From Pantoea coffeiphila (GTDB taxonomy: Bacteria; Pseudomonadota; Gammaproteobacteria; Enterobacterales; Enterobacteriaceae), in assembly GCF_016909495.1 (NCBI RefSeq), contig NZ_JAFBFW010000003.1, positions 62,001 through 126,000 on the forward strand: 64,000 nt of DNA, written 5' to 3'. This document shows positions 62,767 to 64,000 of the stretch, piece by piece. The notes below the pieces were generated by a model. The model did not search any database. It was not told the origin of the DNA and saw only the letters and a list, made by a program, of their open reading frames with translations. A program made the translations under genes and the position numbers. Numbering within the stretch: position 1 is the first letter of the stretch; each line of letters starts with the position of its first letter.

Positions 62767-63148
62767 AAGAGAAACCTGCCTGATTACCAGGAATCGAGGG
62801 TTTAAAACGGACAACGCGAAAGCTCAGAAGCGGACGGGGTTTGCCACCGACTGGAGCATCCGCAGCGCTGAACGGAGTAAGGAAGCCCGGATTCGCCAGC
62901 AGGGACGCTGGCGAAAGGCGCAGCTGTGCAGGACGCACGTCTGCGGCGGTCCGCAAGGCTGACGCGCGATGTGAAGGGACCGCGAAGCGGCGCGAGGACC
63001 AGCCCAGCCGGGGGCAAACCCCGTCAGCGCGATCGCCAAATTCAGCAGACATCAAATAAACAATGCTCAGTCAGCGAGTCAGTGTGAACATTGCACCCAG
63101 CTAAATGCTATAAATCCCCATCCCCACCCGGCAGCAAAGGTAAACAAC
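62767..63148. other. Intergenic region with inverted-repeat element
   Basis: A 382-base non-coding region dominated by the 193-base GC-rich inverted-repeat element; the right part is the leader of the Crp/Fnr gene. Reverse-strand open frames over the element have no family features and appear spurious. Confidence 0.55.
62833..63025. repeat. 193-base inverted-repeat element, MITE-like
   Basis: Perfect 13-base terminal inverted repeats (GACGGGGTTTGCC and GGCAAACCCCGTC) bound a 193-base GC-rich, structured sequence. The bases AGCG occur directly outside both ends, a possible 4-base target duplication. Inside, TTCGCCAGC/GCTGGCGAA forms a 9-bp hairpin and GCGGTCC/GGACCGC a second stem. It encodes no transposase; it resembles a dispersed non-autonomous or structured intergenic repeat. 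Confidence 0.62.
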
Positions 63149-63901
63149 GTGAAATTATCCGACAACGGCCAGTACCTGCTCCAGCCAGAAGGCGATGTCA
63201 TCACCCTGTCAGAACAGGAATTGCTGGCGATCCTCTCCACCAGCAGCTGGTTTAACGAACTGCCGGACTACCTGATCGCCAAAATCGTGGAGCTGTCCAG
63301 CATCCGTAACTACGAAGATGGCGACGTGATCCACTACCAGGGTGACACCTCACGCGGTCTCTATGCGGTACTCTCCGGTGCGGTAAAAGTCAGTTCCCTT
63401 GGTGCCGATGGCAAAGAGTGCGTCTTTCGCTACCTTGCGCCCGGTAGCTGGTTTGGCGAAATCGGCATGCTGGATAAATCCGCCAGAACTCACGATGCCC
63501 GCGTGATCAACAATACCCTGCTGCTGGTGCTCTCCTCCCGTGATGTGCAAACGCTGCTTAACCTCTATCCAATTTTTTATAAATTCCTCGCGCTGCTGCT
63601 GTGCCGGGTGGTCAGAAACGCTTTCACCATGCTGAATGACACCACGCTGCTGTCGGTATCGGCCAGGCTGGCAAAACGACTGATCAGTCTGGCCGAGGCT
63701 TACGGAGAACCGCACGAGCGGGGGATTTTGATCGGTCTGTATCTGACACAGGATGATATGGCCACGATTATCAATACCACGCGGCAGACGATTAATAAGC
63801 GGCTGGTGGACTGGCAGAAGCTGGGTTGGATTGATGCTAAATACGGAAAAATATTAATTATGAATTCGGAAGCGTTAAAACAGCTGTATATGGATGAATA
63901 G
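63149..63901 (+). CDS. Crp/Fnr-family regulator
   Basis: A 250-residue regulator with an N-terminal cyclic-nucleotide-binding-like domain (YEDGDVIHYQGD, LSGAVKVSSLG, APGSWFGEIG) and a C-terminal winged helix-turn-helix (LTQDDMATIINTTRQTINKRL, in outline). No Fe-S cysteine cluster is present, so it is not FNR itself. GTG start, preceded by AAAGG 8 bases away. Its ligand and targets are unknown; it may regulate the neighbouring dehydratase or operons further right. Confidence 0.85.
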   Translation: MKLSDNGQYLLQPEGDVITLSEQELLAILSTSSWFNELPDYLIAKIVELSSIRNYEDGDVIHYQGDTSRGLYAVLSGAVKVSSLGADGKECVFRYLAPGSWFGEIGMLDKSARTHDARVINNTLLLVLSSRDVQTLLNLYPIFYKFLALLLCRVVRNAFTMLNDTTLLSVSARLAKRLISLAEAYGEPHERGILIGLYLTQDDMATIINTTRQTINKRLVDWQKLGWIDAKYGKILIMNSEALKQLYMDE

Positions 63902-63940
63902 CTTTTAGCGGTGTGTGCCTGTCCTGCTTACTTTCGGGAA

Positions 63941-64000
63941 TTAAAGATGCAGTGCGATACGTTTACCGTTCGGTAACGTAACGTCCAGTGATAATTCACC
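63941..64000 (-). CDS. C-terminal end of an unidentified gene
   Basis: On the minus strand the last 19 codons read ...GELSLDVTLPNGKRIALHL then TAA, entering from the right edge. The reading looks coding, but the fragment is too short to identify. Confidence 0.45.
   Translation of the reverse strand, partial: GELSLDVTLPNGKRIALHL

Noticed and set aside
62669..63055. Open frames on both strands over 62.7-63.06 kb
   Set aside because: They overlap the inverted-repeat element and the end of the MFS gene, are Arg/Ser/Ala-rich in several frames and show no domain; treated as spurious translations of a structured repeat.
1..64000. tRNA, rRNA, CRISPR arrays, prophage or complete insertion sequences
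   Set aside because: I looked for cloverleaf ends, regularly spaced repeats, integrase and transposase frames and saw none.

Overview
The window is a GC-rich (visibly over half G+C) chromosomal stretch from a member of the Enterobacterales, most likely an Erwiniaceae-type, plant- or insect-associated bacterium. The housekeeping anchor is the divergent uvrA/ssb pair with a LexA-type box between them (27.7-31.4 kb). Nearly everything else is accessory nutrient uptake and catabolism, arranged as operons with their own regulators. I see no rRNA, tRNA, CRISPR array, prophage or complete insertion sequence.

Layout. (1) 0-6.0 kb: the end of a MetN-type ABC ATPase, MetI, a short LuxS paralogue, an SDR, a BisC-type molybdopterin reductase and an HcxA-like dehydrogenase, all on + and tightly packed; this looks like uptake and salvage of methionine-related compounds. 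(2) 6.1-15.9 kb: an uncharacterised catabolic regulon. A CUT2-type ABC transporter with a single-domain ATPase, a phosphotriesterase-family hydrolase, a ThuA-like protein, an M20 deacylase, a LacI regulator, a sugar-binding protein, a PfkB kinase, a BtpA/SgcQ protein and a TenA-like protein. Two identical 14-bp operators lie between the transporter operon and the LacI gene. (3) 16.4-25.6 kb: two converging operons (HisC-like aminotransferase, FMN hydroxyacid dehydrogenase // SDR, zinc alcohol dehydrogenase, APH-fold kinase, HisD-like dehydrogenase lacking key HisD residues, and a Tau/Ssu-type ABC transporter). Both outer promoters carry the same HutC/GntR-type palindrome, so the two arms appear to be one regulon, possibly for an organosulfonate or an amino alcohol. 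(4) 26.4-32.4 kb: a YahK-type alcohol dehydrogenase, uvrA, ssb, then an Xre/MbcA-type antitoxin with what looks like a truncated RES toxin.

(5) 32.5-40.6 kb: an MFS exporter, then an operon for an Fbp/Afu-type ABC transporter, an unusual fusion of inositol-monophosphatase and dual-specificity phosphatase domains, and a LacI regulator; this suggests import and dephosphorylation of a phosphorylated sugar or polyol. (6) 41.0-49.2 kb: a diaminopropionate ammonia-lyase operon with a YheO-type regulator, RidA, two M20-type amidohydrolases and an AGCS symporter, divergent from a YbbY-like NCS2 permease. (7) 49.2-57.1 kb: a beta-fructoside system with a LacI repressor and tandem operators, a CscB-like permease, a cytoplasmic GH32 enzyme, and a secreted GH32 enzyme sandwiched between two OmpG-like porins. 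(8) 57.3-64 kb: an orphan galactitol-type EIIC with a PfkB kinase, an enolase-superfamily dehydratase with an ACS-type MFS transporter, a 193-bp inverted-repeat element, a Crp/Fnr regulator and the end of an unidentified gene.

The strongest candidates for undescribed biology are the HutC-box regulon (3), the phosphatase fusion operon (5), the LacI/BtpA/TenA regulon (2), the porin-GH32-porin module (7) and the LuxS paralogue in a methionine operon (1). All functional assignments are from reading the sequence; no database search was run.
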